Below, piece by piece: positions 32,401 through 42,949 of a stretch of DNA of 64,000 nt. The position numbers and the translations under genes are program-made. The stretch spans positions 5,689,001-5,753,000 of the forward strand of contig CATNEN010000001.1 in NCBI GenBank assembly GCA_950097015.1. The letters are read 5' to 3'. Origin of the DNA: Macrostomum hystrix. Its lineage: Eukaryota; Platyhelminthes; Macrostomidae. Numbering within the stretch: the stretch's first letter is position 1; each line of letters starts with the position of its first letter. The notes below the pieces were generated by a model, which did not search any database, was not told the origin of the DNA, and saw only the letters and a program-made list of their open reading frames with translations.

Positions 32401-33298
32401 AGCGGTTTTCGATGCTGGGCAGATCAGTTCCCTGCAGGGCCTCGGTTGTCTCGGCCAGGAGGTTGCTTAGGTCTCTGCGGAACCCGGGCCAATCAGCCTT
32501 CTTCAGGTTGGGGCGGTCGGCGCAGGGCAGGCGGGATCCTTCGGCGGAGATTCGGTACTGAATGTACGAGTGATCCGAGAGCGAGGGTATGTCGTCCCTG
32601 ACCATCCAGTTCTGGACATGGTTCAGGGCGTTACTAGAGGCCAAGGTTAGGTCTATAACATCACGTCTGTTAGAAATAACAAAGGTGGGCTTTCTGCCTC
32701 TGTTGCAGATATGCATGGTAGAGGCGTTAATGAAATCAATGAGCAGGTCACCTCTCCTGTTTGTGTCACTGCTGGACCATGCAGTGTTGTGGGCATTGGC
32801 ATCACAGCTAATGATAAGCTTCCTGTTCTCCAGGTTGCAGAAGTCAGCCAGCTCTTGCAAGCGTGGTGGCGGGACCTCCTCCTGGATGTCTAGGTAGGCA
32901 GACGCCAGAATTACGTCGAAAGCAGCGAAGGTACAAATGTCCTTAGAGCAGTACATGGGCATCATGGTGACTGGTATGTCACTTTTCACGAGGGCAATAG
33001 CCCTAGGAGTTTCATCGGTACAATAGTAAAGGGTTTGGTACCCGTTTGGCAAACAGGCCGGCTTGCCTCTGCGGGTATATGGTTCCTGAATGAGGTAGAT
33101 ATCAACGTCTTTTCCATCGAAGACGCCGGTTAGATTATTGGAGGCTGCAGTTGCATGATGCAGGTTGATCTGGACAATGTGCAGATTTAGCGCGTTACCA
33201 GTAAACGAAGAAAGTGTATTACTGGTAGTATTGCGTGTTGAAAGATCATCACTGGGCTGGCCCGTGGGACACGCCCTCAGACGATCACGCCTCATCAT
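29498..33298 (-). CDS. LINE ORF2: endonuclease, reverse transcriptase, RNase H
   Basis: A single intact 1266-residue frame encodes the retrotransposition enzyme. Residues about 38-250 are an APE-like endonuclease (IVQINLHHA, LIQEPY at 69-74, SCDANAH at 164-170, SDHSYI at 241-246). Residues about 515-830 are the RT, with FIPKPAKGDY at 521, FVDIEGAFDNV (Asp 607), GGAQGGVLTPLLWN and the active-site box GYADDV (694-699). Residues about 965-1095 are RNase H: CFTDGS (Asp 973), FQAEIYA (Glu 1011), IYSDSQ (Asp 1036) and NELADKLA (Asp 1087). A CCHC knuckle (CPFCGIGKETAAHHVTFC, 1188-1205) closes the protein. All catalytic residues I can check are present. The start ATG at 33298 lies 30 bp after the ORF1 stop, which suggests reinitiation. 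Confidence 0.95.
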   Translation of the reverse strand: MMRRDRLRACPTGQPSDDLSTRNTTSNTLSSFTGNALNLHIVQINLHHATAASNNLTGVFDGKDVDIYLIQEPYTRRGKPACLPNGYQTLYYCTDETPRAIALVKSDIPVTMMPMYCSKDICTFAAFDVILASAYLDIQEEVPPPRLQELADFCNLENRKLIISCDANAHNTAWSSSDTNRRGDLLIDFINASTMHICNRGRKPTFVISNRRDVIDLTLASSNALNHVQNWMVRDDIPSLSDHSYIQYRISAEGSRLPCADRPNLKKADWPGFRRDLSNLLAETTEALQGTDLPSIENRCNTLTNLLHTAIRENAPKVKHRKKYSPWWNPELTRLKKTSRRLQRLAHSSNTPVDWENYHSALRIYKSSIQRAKKNTWKAYCASLEGQHPTAWLVRSLRHDNLAQCNSLLHLDGNYTSTAEESLNLLFSTCFPQVENPENVVNDHRPHDRDLFQQCASPSLLRLAADSFKPFKAPGPDKISPCILQEALKLQSFSEALSKLIIDCFVTGYIPTTWRTSRVVFIPKPAKGDYTNVKSFRPISLTSFCVKLMERLILWRLRDCDLRSAPISKYQFAFQPGKTTEHALHVITSAIEKAILSKQLALGLFVDIEGAFDNVNFGSFRDTLSDRGVRPSIIRWIDFMIRNRSVTSTLMNITCTRAVMKGGAQGGVLTPLLWNLVMDELLTADVPSSVTRAGYADDVAAVVSGPDTSTLRNLLQQFANKAGNWATQHGLKISVTKTVAIVFTRKHKWDMQNLTIYGRNIPFEKETKYIGVTLTHDLRWTKHLGNIIGRAKRCFAQVRRAIGPTWGLTPRTVRWIYTGIIRPSITYASLIWSSVLEQKTARDRLYQLQGSICRAIAGAYPSTPYEGLNTILNMPPLYLFIRAEAMKCAYRLICDKSIKNTPTGFIPDKSLIPHLDYVRRDLAHIHIDPNDVDSQPPSLILRRGFSAVIPDRGSTQLDVGVNQRSQGIHCFTDGSLSNGLAGAGIAIFHEGKALLQESLHLGENTSVFQAEIYAINQCAKHLNANVSRFNICIYSDSQAALKALSAVKLSTRTVSDCHRDLQSLAVLNRISLVWIPGHSNILGNELADKLAKDGSNPDNNHRPIRVPVPKSLINRTVDRWLNQQHQLHWSSCTDYRQTRMAMPIINRKVSDFLISLNRTDLREMCMVITGHGFFQRHISLQTGCSPTCPFCGIGKETAAHHVTFCPYFEKARNWHLGHPQGMDELTTPDNIRDLRAFVRDTGRMKVADASPANLPTAGVGWAHPQG

Positions 33299-33328
33299 GT
33301 TTCAGATGGCGTGATGCTGAGAACATGC

Positions 33329-33835
33329 TTACGCATCGTTCTCTGAGCCATCCGAGCTCTCGGATTCCCCTCGGCGTCGCTCGCCGCCGGTGTGCCTGCG
33401 CCTGGACAGGATGTGGAAGACGACCTTCCACGCTCCCATGTAGACGGCGAACTCGCTCCTCTGCAGGGCGGCCTCCCATTCGGCAGACAGTCCCATGTAG
33501 AGCGTCTTGCCGGCTGCATCCTTGGCGGGGACCTCCTTGAAGGCCCGGATTCCGTCCTGCGGTAGGTCGGGGTGTTTGCTGAGGAGTCGCGCACGGATCT
33601 CCTCGATAGTTCTCGGGCCCGAGTAGAAGGCTCGGTAACGCTTGCACGGTGGCGGGGGGCGGGCTCGCTCAACGACGATCTTGGGAAGGGCCAAGTCGTC
33701 GAGGTCCCACTCGATACACTGGAGGCAGGCGAGCGCCTTCTCCAGGTAAGCCTCGTCCTTAAAGGTGAGGATGATATTGCCGTTGGCGTAGCGGATCGAC
33801 TCGATCTGAATGTCGAGTGTGTCATTGTCCCAGAG
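33329..33835 (-). CDS. LINE ORF1, 5'-truncated
   Basis: About 168 residues of the C-terminal part of ORF1 remain. It is open right up to the TSD at 33836 (beginning [17 protein letters not shown]) and stops at 33329. It includes [20 protein letters not shown] and a serine/arginine/acid-rich C-terminus ([16 protein letters not shown]). No zinc knuckle is visible in the retained part. The truncation results from incomplete reverse transcription, so this copy cannot make a full ORF1 protein. Confidence 0.7.
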   Translation of the reverse strand, partial: LWDNDTLDIQIESIRYANGNIILTFKDEAYLEKALACLQCIEWDLDDLALPKIVVERARPPPPCKRYRAFYSGPRTIEEIRARLLSKHPDLPQDGIRAFKEVPAKDAAGKTLYMGLSAEWEAALQRSEFAVYMGAWKVVFHILSRRRHTGGERRRGESESSDGSENDA

Positions 33836-33848
33836 GGACCAGTGCTAG

Positions 33849-34195
33849 ATCAGAACGCTCTACAGGCTTGCGACTATTCACTACTTAATCTATCAAATTT
33901 TTGTGTATGCAAGCTCTATAAATCTGTAACGACTAAAAATAGCTTTTATAAATAATATTGATTAAGTACAGGAAGGCATGTATTGGCACTGGCAAAACGT
34001 TTAGATACGGTTCCAAATTCCATTGACTCCTAAAAATATGGTGTGCTCATTAACACAGACTTTCTCATTGTAAAACAGCATAAAATCTCAATGTGACTAG
34101 GAGGCCATTGACATAAATCACGCGACAATGCATCTACACTGACAATTTTCTGATCGCCACACACAGGTAGACGCTCTATAAGTGTCTTCCAGAAT
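33849..34195. other. AT-rich spacer
   Basis: No gene or clear repeat was found between the LINE target duplication and the LINE relic. Confidence 0.4.
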
Positions 34196-34199
34196 GAGA

Positions 34200-34770
34200 T
34201 CCTTGCCATCAGCTCCTGCGCTGCAGAACTTTGTGTCAAGAGACTTGTGGCAGACAAATCGTCATCCACTCTGACAGTCAGTCAAAGCACTCTGCGAGTC
34301 GTACACCAACTCGCGGACAGTCTCTGACTGTGTCCGACATCTCAACCTGCCTGGCTGGTGAAAACACTGTCAGACTTGTTTGGATTCCCGGTCACAGGGG
34401 CTTCCCGGTCACGGTCACGTGCAACCAAGCTTGCAGACAGACAGCCATTCCAAACAAGGAGGCAGCAGCTCTTTCATGGGACCCTCGCCGGCAGCCCCCC
34501 GTCCCAACCAATGTCTTTGCAGTGGGTACTTCGTGGGTCCCTGCAGAGTGAGCTCTGCCCTCTTTGTGGCCTTGATAACGAAGATGCCCAGTACTTCGTC
34601 TGCAATTACCCGGCCCTCAACAGAGACAGGCTCTGCTACCTCGGTCCAAACCCATCCATCGATGATGTTTGCAGATCCGAGAACATCCCTCGTCTCGTCC
34701 GATTCCTGCGGGCAACCCGTCTTGCTGATTTCTTCCCAGAAGAACACGCTGCAGAGAGGACCCTCTGACG
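34200..34770 (+). pseudogene. LINE 3' relic: RNase H end and CCHC knuckle
   Basis: Two plus-strand frames, broken by at least one shift, give IHSDSQS and VRLVWIPGHRG, the last RNase H motifs. KLADRQ and a zinc knuckle (CPLCGLDNEDAQYFVC) follow, then a C-terminal end (LGPNPSIDD ... RFLRATRLADFF) and a TGA near 34768. It resembles the end of the two LINE ORFs on the other strand but is diverged from both. It is an old fragment. Confidence 0.7.
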
Positions 34771-34844
34771 TCCCTGGAGCTAATTCAAGTCAATTCGGTC
34801 ATCACGCAAATATCCTGAAGTTTTCTCTCCACGACAGCGCCCTA

Positions 34845-34915
34845 AAATTAACTTGGCATCGCAGCGGATTCGAGCTCAGGGACCTTGGTGCGTGAGGCGA
34901 ATGCATAAGCCGCTC
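34845..34915 (-). mobile_element. tRNA-like SINE head (family 2), fragment
   Basis: The reverse complement reads gcagagcggcttatgcattc, then caaggtccctgagctcgaat, close to the head of the family 2 SINE at 49600-49675. Only the tRNA-like part is present. Confidence 0.5.
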
Positions 34916-35640
34916 TGCCTTGACCTTTATAGAATTTTAGTAACCGATATTTTAGAGATAATTGCTTTCTTACATGCCTTTGTGAGCTTTGTTTACGTGC
35001 TGACAATCCTGTTTTGTCTGGGTTCATATAACTTCTGGTATTTTTCATGTTTTTTTCCTGTTTCTGCTCTAGACTAGAATTAAATGTGAATTGCCCCTAA
35101 TAAAAATGCCGTGTCATGAAAATCCAGGCTCTTATACAAAGAGTGGAAAATAAGTAGCTTTTTTCTCCTAGCCGCGCTCCTTCCTGCCAAGCCGGCGCCA
35201 ATGAAAAGCATGAAGCAATTTGTATAAAACACCCATCTGAATTCTGATTGGAAAAATGTTTATAGCTAGAATCCTTCTGATTAATCAGCATTCAAATTGA
35301 AGCTGAGCATAACTGTTACACTCGTAGTTACTCATCTACAGGTAAGAATAAAGGTTTGCTTGTGTTCCTTGTTATTTGTTCTATGGTACTTGAGTGCAAA
35401 CTTGGTAAACCTTTACTTAACTTGCAATAACGTATTGTACTTCAGATAAATAAGCAATTTTAACTTGCTCTTGTATTTTTACGCACCTGTAACCGTGATT
35501 TCTTTGAGAGGGTCAGACTTTTAACAAATAAGTCTCACAGTTAGTTACAAACTGATAACTTCGACGCAAAAGGCAAAATAGAAAAAAAAGTTGGAAATTG
35601 GTAGACTAATGTGGACTCTGTCTTTTCCAGGACATTCCAG
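34916..35640. other. 5' flank of WSC copy D
   Basis: From about 35455 to 35535 it is homologous to 24940-25060 upstream of copy B. A shared cttttccag acceptor-like site directly precedes the start codon. No other gene is seen. Confidence 0.45.
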
Positions 35641-36653
35641 ATGACTTTTCCAGGACTTGGACGGCTCGTGATGTCGCTACTATTACTGCTGCTGATGGCA
35701 ATGTCTCTATCATGCGGCCTCAAGGTTCAATTTCAGTACATCGGCTGCTTTACTGACTTCGTTGGAGGGGTTCGAAATATGGATGGCCTGCTTGGCGTCA
35801 CGCAGTACGGCAAGTTCGTCAAGGTCGCAAGCAACCCTAACATCATTGATGTTCTTTTGACCTGGGAGTCGTGCAGCAGTATCTGCTCCATCGGCGGCTT
35901 CGCCTTCATGGGACTGCAGGCTGGAGTCGGCTGCTACTGCGATAACAAGTACGGAACCCAGGGCCCGTCTGCCGGCTGCTTTTCTCCATGCGCCGGTGAT
36001 TCGACAAAGTACTGCGGCGGCAGCAGCAGAAACTCCGTGTTCGCCCTGACCTACCTGGGTGAGGGAGTCCTTTTACCTTATTATTTTACATTTTAGGACA
36101 AAGTTACATTTTCTTAATGTGTTTTTGTGTCTGGAATGATAATATTAATTCGTTAGAAGCGCTCAAATTGGGCAAGATTTTGAGCTGACAGCACATTCGC
36201 AGCTATTGTGCGGCGCATAAGAAAGGTTGGTATGGTCTGTTCGGTTAATGGACAGGAGTGGGAATAACACACACCCTCAATTAACCCAGCTAATGATTGT
36301 ATCAATTTAGCAGCTGTTACCCTGACAAAAATTTAACACTTTAAGTTGTAAGACCGAGTCGTGAGTCTGAGACTAACTGTAAAGTTTTCCGTGTAGATGA
36401 CTTGAAACCGACCAGCCGGTTCGTGCAGTCGAGCCGCAGCGTGATCGAGCCGGCCAGTGCGGCAGTGAGGCTGGCCGGTCCGCTCTACCGAACAGTCACC
36501 GCCCGCAGCCGAATCGTGTGCAGCAGCCTGTGCAGAGCTGGTTGCCAGGCTGTGCTGTTCAATCCGCAGCAGCGGCTGTGTCACCTGCTGCGTCTGACGG
36601 TCATCGCTGGAGACCTCCTCGCTGAACAGGGTCTCTTGTTCGTTCGCTCGTAG
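35641..36653 (+). CDS. WSC-domain secreted protein, tandem copy D
   Basis: Exons 35641-36058 and 36397-36653 (donor gtgagg, acceptor ccgtgtag) have the same lengths as A and B (418 and 257 bp) and give 224 codons. The signal peptide and WSC domain match A almost residue for residue. Differences cluster at residues 69-71 (IIDV for IMDI) and in the last third (CFSPCAG, CGGSSRNS, VFALTYL). Exon 2 differs at a few sites (TVTARS, EQGLLFV). Homology to A and B stops right after the stop codon, while exon 2 itself stays nearly identical. The intron SINE is partly deleted (about 36225-36370). Probably functional. Confidence 0.8.
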
Positions 36654-39250
36654 ACAGTTCGGTAACTGAGTTTGTGAGTTTAGAATGTCATTAGCTGATA
36701 AGAAGCACTTTTACTGAATGATGCAAAACGACATTATGCGTCACGGATGAAATATTATGCCCTGAATTTGAAGCGTTCATGTTGCTGTCGAGTGACAAAT
36801 AAACGATTACAGTGTCTGGACAAGGTTTTGCTTTCTGAAGCGATTTTCATAAAACAAATTCTTTTTTGGGTTTGAATTTCCAGTTTTTAGTTTCTCCTTG
36901 TTTCTGATGACACAACGTTGTGCCAATCAGTTCAGCAGCGAAGTCCTCTGGCCTTAAATAAGAAGCTGTGAGCTAACTTAGCTGCCTTCAGACCGCAGAA
37001 GCAGAATAAGTCTGTTGAGTCTGTTGATTCCCACATGTCATTCCGAATCTTATCTAGATTCCAGATTCCTAGTGGCTCATGCGCTCGTATACTTTCTAGG
37101 AATATTGAGATTCTGTCATTTTTATAAACTGCACTTTGTGTTTCTATGCTTATTGCAGCGCAGGAAACCTAGCATGCCATCTGTCAAGAGTTCAAGCTTT
37201 CACTAAAAGCGAGTCAGTGTATTTTTGTGTTGAAGGCGAGTACTTCTTGAATAATGATTGAGAAGTAATGAATGCCTTTAGAGGCGAGATCAGCTAGATG
37301 CCATCAAGTCAGCCGAAGGTAGTCATTGTCAATCTACGGCTCGTAACACAAAAGAATCATATCGTTGACGATTTATCACCAGAAACTTACAGGAAGTGGA
37401 TTTCATTGTGAAAACATACCCCCTTGGACAGAAATGCCTTAAAGACAATAAATTAGTTTTTTTGTTTGAAAATGCAGCAAAAATATTTCTATATGAGAAT
37501 ATTTCATTGTGTAGGAAGCAGACATGTTTGAAGAATTTCAAAGTAGTAGGAAATATTGGAAGTAGGAAAGTAGGAAAAAAACAAATGATTATATGCACAG
37601 AAACCTCTTCGCTCAACTTTTAGTTGCGTCTGCATGCCTACAGCAGACCGAAAAAAGCATGCAGGATTCGCTTTTCCTTTCAAGCTTCGATTCGTCGCTT
37701 TGGAAACCGCTTTAGAAACAAAAGAATAAAAGTTACTTTTTAATCTGAGTTTGTGAAGTTAAACCGTCTGATCTGTTGTACTTTTTGACAAGTAAATGCA
37801 CGGAGCCTCTGCTGCTTCCGCTGAGGATGATTCCATTTTCACGTGATGAGCATGTGCTAGTATTTGGCACTGAGCGACACCTAGAAGCTTTTGAGTGTTT
37901 TACTCAGGACTCAGGACTTTACTTCTGATAGCATTGTTGCTTGCTTATTTCATGGCTCAATACTTTTCTTTTACGAGTAAATCACAGGTCTTGAGTTTCT
38001 CATAGGCTCACGGAAACGTTTTAAATCACATAGACATCGCACAGACTGTTAAAGCAGTTTTTAACGATCCTGTCATGTCACTCAAGTCACTAGCTGCATT
38101 CTGAAATGTAGAAAACTGAGTGTACTTGGAGATTGGAATTAGACGAGACGAGATGTACGCTGGCTTTTAAATAGTTTATATAATTAAGATGGTTCATTTT
38201 TGAACCGTACATTCATTTTAAGTATTCTTCTCAGACACTGCAGTTATGAAAATCTTGTGAAACCATCCAGTGAAAATGAAATGCTTTAACAAAAAACAAC
38301 GGCCTAAAAATCCTTCTAAATATACTAATTTTCACGTGTTGTTTGTCTGTCTGTCATGTTAACTAATGATAATGTTAAAGCAGCTGAGATTACATGGTGA
38401 ACAACTGAGGGGGGCGGACCCGCTCGAACGAAATTATATTTGGCGATAAAAAATTCACAGCTCCGAAAAAACGGCTTAAACGAAAAGCATTTTTAAGCAT
38501 AAGTGCAAATTTTGAAGAAAAATCTGCCAAAAAACTCGCCGGCACTCAGGCTGCAAAGCCCGCAGAGAGAACGCTTGGGGGCAGGGTCTAGAAGCATGGA
38601 CGCACCAAGGCTGACACGCAGACTCACACCGGTGCACACGCACCAAATGCACGCCGAACAAGCGGGGGATTTAAAATCAATTAAAAGCAGTTTACCTGCC
38701 TCAAACAGAATCATCAATTATAACTTTAACGATGTTGTCGCTATATTTTCTAGGCTGAATTTACTTATATTCAATGATTTGAAGGTATTTTATTTGTTAC
38801 TTGTACATTTGAAAATTACACTTTTCATTTTCGATCGCGCTTTTTGCAAGGAACGATTTTCGGGGAATTGAACCGAACGATTAATAAAACTACGATTAAT
38901 TCTATCCTACGATAAGAGTCCAAAAATAACTGATTACCAAGTCTGCTAAAGATTTTTTTATTGTTTATACATTGAGTTATATACCTCAACCCACCAACGT
39001 AGTTCATGATTGTCGACTGTGACGAACTAAATAAACAAATTTATTTCTCCATTGGTATTCGAATACTTTTCTGGATATCAGGATCTTTGCACACGAATCC
39101 GAAAAAAGCCTCAATATTGCAGTGTCGCTGTTTCACTAGCGCACTTGACACACCCAGCATAGAGGCAGTTTTACCTATGTGTGTGAGCACACACACCATA
39201 CAGAACCGTACCCAGGCACAGGGCTGTAACCGTGCGAGCGAGTAAAGGTT
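36654..39250. other. Gene-poor stretch between WSC copies D and E
   Basis: Open frames of 60-122 codons on both strands are low-complexity or overlap one another, with no recognisable domain. The segment 38400-38670 is locally GC-richer but carries no motif I can name. Confidence 0.4.
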
Positions 39251-39299
39251 ACATTTTTTAGTGTGCCCGTGGGCACGCAGAATGAGCAGCGCGATGCGC

Positions 39300-40840
39300 A
39301 AACAGTCTGTGCGGCCATAGACAACTTTAGCCCTTCTGTCTGGGCCCGCCACACTGCTCCCCCACTGCATCACGCCGCGTGCCTAATTTTGCTAGTTGAC
39401 ATTACCGATGCGGCTTCGTGTTGGATGGGCAGGCAGGTTCCACTTTTAGTTCGGCCCATGTTCGCCAAGGGTGACCCCCTCGGGGTCGAGGTCGAGACCG
39501 GCCGGGTCAAAGATATCCGGTTGTGACCTATTAACGCCCAAGCGATCATGTCGAATACCTAAGTCCAGCAGAAAACTCTTGGTTTCTCTCTCTCTGAATT
39601 ACTCTAAATGATCCATCATAATGCATTTGCAGTGAAGTGCACGTTCAAACGAAGTCGAGAGCGGCGTGAGAAGCAGATGGACGGCTTCAATTGTGAGAAG
39701 TCGGCACTGGCCGGAATGCCTGCACGACCTTGAGCAACTGTGCCAGGAATTAGTTAGGCAGGCCATCAAACACTCACTAGATGCAAGTAGTCACAGTCGT
39801 GCCACCAGTGAAGCCTTCAGCTGTCTATGAAATTGCTCAATAATGCCGTTCGCCAGCGGGTGGAAAGCAATTGTTCGGGACCAAATTACACCTGCGATAG
39901 CCAAGTTCCATGACATCAACACCAAGGAGCAACTGGGGCAGGACCGAAGTACAACGAAAGAATCGCTGTACTTCTGCTCAGGGGCGCGTAGTGGCAGGCT
40001 GTAAAATGCGAGCGGCTGCCAGGCATTGCTTACATTGTGCTCTAATTCAACTCCGACAGTGAAATCAAATTCATCCACGGTGAGGCCGATGAGCTCGTCG
40101 GGGAGCGAGTGCTGACATGGCAGCGCCTGCCTGCGCCTCTTTAGAAACATTAATAACGGCAGTCATCAGTTCCGGTGTCCAGTAGACAAGCTTGTCTTTT
40201 TTGCCAGTGGGGCTGCTTAGATGGGGCGCAAACCAGGGGTAGAAGATGAAAATTCCCCATGCCAGCGAACCCCAGCAGGCCCTTGACGGTTGGGTTGGCG
40301 ATTTCGCCCCGGCCAAAATGGCACTTTGCCGAATTGATGAGGAGGCCGCTGCCATTCTTATCGCATTATCGTGGGGCTGGAATGGTGTTCGCAAGTGCAC
40401 CAGGTGCTGCTGTCGTTGCTGCGAAAAAGAAATCCAGATTCCGGCAGATAATGTCAAGTGTGCGCTGAAAAACCTGGACCTTGGTTTTTAAACCAAACGA
40501 CATTCGCAGGAATTCGAAAAGACCAAATGGGGTCTTTCGAGGCGTGTCTGCAGCCGTCTCTGGAAAAATCATGAGAAATCATGAGAAATCATGTATGTGA
40601 ATTACTGGTGACGGTCGAGAGCAGTGTTGTTGAGCCGTCTCAAATCACCTCGGCGTCGCCCGAGGTCCAGAGCTTCATGTGAAGCGGCGGAGAACCAAAA
40701 CCTCCAGCAGCAGATAACCAATGTCCCCCAGCAGCAATTAACCAATGTCCTCCCAGCAGCAGAGAACTAATGCCCCTCCAGCAGCAGAGAACCAACAGTC
40801 TTTGTGGCCATAGATAACTTTAGTCTTTCCGTCTCGGGCG
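39300..40840 (-). pseudogene. pol: Old Ty3/gypsy pol relic
   Basis: Minus-strand fragments are recognisable in order. RT: TPFGLFEFLRMSFGLKTKVQ and FQRTLDIICRNLDF (about 40420-40540). RNase H: LTVDEFDFTVGVELEHN and YSLPLRAPEQKYS (about 39970-40090). Integrase: AFHPLANGIIEQFHRQLKAS (about 39800-39860). Frames are broken repeatedly and large parts are missing. Direct repeats of about 41 bp with several mismatches (ccatagacaactttag at 39318, ccatagataactttag at 40806) bracket the relic and may be LTR remnants. The element differs from the gypsy copy at 9.7-11.9 kb. Confidence 0.7.
40690..40800. repeat. About 32-bp tandem repeat, 3-4 copies
   Basis: Units with ccagcagcagagaacc or ccagcagcaattaacc and accaatgtcc repeat within the gypsy relic. 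Confidence 0.7.
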
Positions 40841-40941
40841 AACACATCATTCTCAATCTGCCTAAAAGGTTGCCTTGGCCCTGATTAAGGGCGCAAATTA
40901 CATGACAAGCCTGCATGGTAGCTACTCTATGCGGCTGCAAC

Positions 40942-41602
40942 TGAGGGAGCCCCTTTACCTTTCTCACATTTCATATATACGAGTATTTCACATTTTTAGG
41001 ACAATAGTATATATTCATAGTGCATGATTTGTGTCTGAAATGATCATACTAATGCGTTACACCAGCACAAATTTTGAGCCGACAGCGCAGTCGCAGCTAT
41101 CGTGCAGTGCATATGAAAGCTTGGTATGAGCTCAGTCCATGGACTTGGGGGAAAAACAGCCACCCTTAATTACCCTAGCTGATGTTGTTACCGATTTAGC
41201 AGGTGGGTAAACTAAAGCAATGCAGAGTTAAGTGTCTTGCTAACGGGCTCTGATTGTTCCAGTGGAGTCGAGAATCGAACTTCCGACCTTTATGTCGTAA
41301 GTCCGAGTCGTGAGTCTGTGACTAACTGAACATTTTTCCGTGTAGATGACTTGAAACCGACCAGCCGGTTCATGCAGTCGAGCCGCAGCGTGATCGAGCC
41401 GGCCAGTGCGGCAGTGAGGCTGGCCGGTCCGCTCTACCGAACAGTCGCAGCCCGCAGCCGAATCGTGTGCAGCAGCCTGTGCAGAGCTGGTTGCCAGGCT
41501 GTGCTGTTCAATCCGCAGCAGCGGCTGTGTCACCTGCTGCGTCTGACGGTCATCGCTGGAGACCTCCTCGCTGAACAGGGCCTGTTCTTCGTTCGCTTCT
41601 AA
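40942..41602 (+). pseudogene. WSC/PAN-like gene, copy E: intron and exon 2 only
   Basis: The sequence joins the family at the first bases of the intron (tgagggagcccctttacc) and includes the whole intron with its SINE (about 41125-41330). Exon 2 follows (41346-41602; acceptor ccgtgtag, TAA stop). Exon 2 is open for 85 codons and almost identical to those of A-D, ending FFVRF. Exon 1, with signal peptide and WSC domain, is absent, and gypsy debris lies in its place. Without a start codon or leader it is unlikely to make a secreted product. Confidence 0.8.
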
Positions 41603-42940
41603 ATACTCAGTAAAATATTTTGCAAACAGAGAATTTAAATAACTCAAAAAGGATAAGTTCAATAAAATGCAGAAAGCATCGGATATTACAGAAAGCATCG
41701 TAGAAGCGATCATTTGTCTGTGTTAGTGTCGCTAAAAGAGAGCAAAGGTACGGGTTCAACGTGTCTCAAATCCAAAATTCGTCTCACTGAGGGAATATGT
41801 TCATTGTGCGAAGCCATGTCGAAATTCTTTCGAGATTTGTATTATCGTATATTTTATTTAGTTAACAGCTGAAAATGATATAATTGCAAGTGTTACTAAA
41901 AGGCTGCCCGGAATATTTTGTATGCACAACAAACCATTAAGCATGTAGTGCTAAGGACTATCTACTGATAAAATGGGCTTCTCGAGGGAATATTTCACTT
42001 TATTAACATCTTTTAGTACCAAAAGTAAAAAATTAGTAGCAGAGTGGCACTGGCCACACATGTCAGACTTTTTATTCTGTATGTTGATATATCACATTGT
42101 TAGGCAGCAGAGTCGAAGCTAGCGTTCATGCTGTGAATTTATCTGTCAGAAACGTTGAGACTAGATTGTATAGAATTTATCAAACGAAAAATGTAGATGA
42201 GAACTACGAGTATACTTATTAGCTCGACCGCTAGGTGTAGAAAACATTCTCGTCGAAAAAAACTGACGAGAAATCGAAAAATAAGTGCTTGATAAGCACT
42301 TAAGTAAACAAAACAGGAACAAACATGCAGGTAAATGCAAGAATTTTAGAATAGCAAGTATTGCATCAGCGAAAACAGCTTCCATGCAAATATATATATA
42401 TATATCTTCAAAAACTTCTTCAACGTCATGTTGCTTCGTTTGGTTTTGACAATGTGACGTGCAGCATATATTGGAGCCAGTTTTTTTTATCGATTTCCAG
42501 TTTCATAAGAGACTCTTTTTGAAACGCTTCTATCATAGTATAACCAAGATGCACTTTATTATAGTAAAAGCACTGTATTTTCTACAAAACATTCTCGGTG
42601 TTGCTTTACTTTCGCCAGATATCTACCTTTAAGTATAGCTATCGTATTAAAAAAAGTCCGTTTTAAACAGATTTTTAAAGTCAGTTAGCACTTTTTTCTT
42701 CCAATTTTAGAAAAGCAGTTTTTTAGTCGAGCAACAAGACCACGACCACCTGTTCATGGTGCATTGCCCTGCATCTGCTTTCGAGTGTGGTCATCCGAAA
42801 CACTGAGCTGGAAACCGAAATTGTAGTTTGCATATATATGCTCTAGATGAGCGACGAAAGTAGTCACAAGCGTATAATATGGTTTTCAGAATAATTTTGG
42901 TTGCTTTTTAACCTTCGCAGCATGCAGTTGTTGCAACTTT
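41603..42940. other. AT-rich spacer
   Basis: It contains a short (ta)n run at about 42390-42405. No gene is recognised. Confidence 0.4.
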
Positions 42941-42949
42941 CACTGTCAA

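Larger units (their letters stand above)
29410..33835 (-). mobile_element. Recently inserted non-LTR retrotransposon, 13-bp TSD
   Basis: The direct repeat gggaccagtgcta at 29397-29409 and 33836-33848 flanks the element exactly. On the minus strand it holds a 5'-truncated ORF1, an intact ORF2 and a 3' end with a gtaagtaag-type microsatellite tail instead of poly(A). The perfect TSD and unbroken ORF2 indicate a young insertion. RNase H plus APE-type endonuclease places it in the jockey/I-like group (I, LOA or relatives). Confidence 0.95.
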
